From: Paracoccaceae bacterium
Lineage (GTDB): Bacteria; Pseudomonadota; Alphaproteobacteria; Rhodobacterales; Rhodobacteraceae
NCBI GenBank assembly: GCA_026709725.1
Contig: JAPOSK010000389.1
Coordinates: 1-6,151 of the forward strand
Length of the DNA: 6,151 bases
Direction: 5' to 3'
Positions 6,102 through 6,151 of this stretch are shown here, one piece after another (the first letter of the stretch is position 1; each line of letters opens with the position of its first letter). The notes under the pieces are model-generated. The model made no database searches and was not told the origin of the DNA. It saw only the letters and a list, made by a program, of their open reading frames with translations. Position numbers and translations under genes: made by a program.

Positions 6102-6151
6102 GGGCCTGGAGCATCAGGGACATGGGCGTTGCGTTTCTGCCGCCATTGTTC
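6098..6151 (+). other. Open frame at the right edge: displaced IolG C-terminus or a new overlapping gene
   Basis: The frame starting at ATG 6098, which overlaps the IolG-like TGA as ATGA, reads MRAWSIRDMGVAFLPPLF to the window end. GVAFLPPLF resembles the stretch before FFLERY in IolG proteins (GVEGDKPKYFF in Bacillus, from memory), so this may be the missing C-terminus after a one-base slip near 6093-6100. Alternatively it is the start of another coupled gene, but there is no Shine-Dalgarno sequence in front of it. Only 18 codons are visible. Confidence 0.35.

Noticed and set aside
1..6151. tRNA, rRNA, CRISPR, insertion sequence or phage elements
   Set aside because: The window is almost fully covered by consistent metabolic/transport genes; no spaced repeats, transposase motifs, terminal inverted repeats or tRNA-like cloverleaf were seen.

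Overview
The window looks like part of one plus-strand operon from a proteobacterium, most likely an alphaproteobacterium. This rests on moderately high GC, codon use, tight stop/start overlaps and the similarity of the genes to rhizobial/roseobacterial inositol and iron-type ABC loci. I cannot place genus or species from sequence alone. All supported genes read rightward, and both ends of the window are cut.

Layout: (1) 2-343 is the C-terminal third of a periplasmic substrate-binding protein of the iron(III)/AfuA-type family. (2) 344-541 is a 198-nt spacer with two overlapping potential stem-loops and a tandem duplication that copies the ribosome-binding region and first codons of the next gene. 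(3) 542-2536 is a fused double permease with two EAA loops and an unusual insert of about 120 residues after its first membrane helix. (4) 2533-3606 is the ABC ATPase, with a GTG start. (5) 3603-4403 is an inositol-monophosphatase-family phosphatase, with a GTG start. (6) 4400-5308 is an IolE-like inosose dehydratase. (7) 5295-6101 is an IolG-like inositol dehydrogenase that stops about 60 residues early. (8) 6098-6151 is an open frame that may be its displaced C-terminus. Genes 3 to 7 are joined by 4-nt GTGA/ATGA overlaps or a 14-nt overlap, so they are probably translationally coupled.

How the genes may work together: an ABC importer from a family that carries ferric iron, but also sugar phosphates and phosphonates, is welded to an inositol-phosphate phosphatase and then to enzymes for inositol oxidation and inosose dehydration. 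The simplest reading is an uptake-and-catabolism operon for a phosphorylated cyclitol such as a myo-inositol monophosphate: import intact, dephosphorylate in the cytoplasm, oxidise, then dehydrate. This is inference from gene content. The enzyme families are read from motifs; the substrate is not proven.
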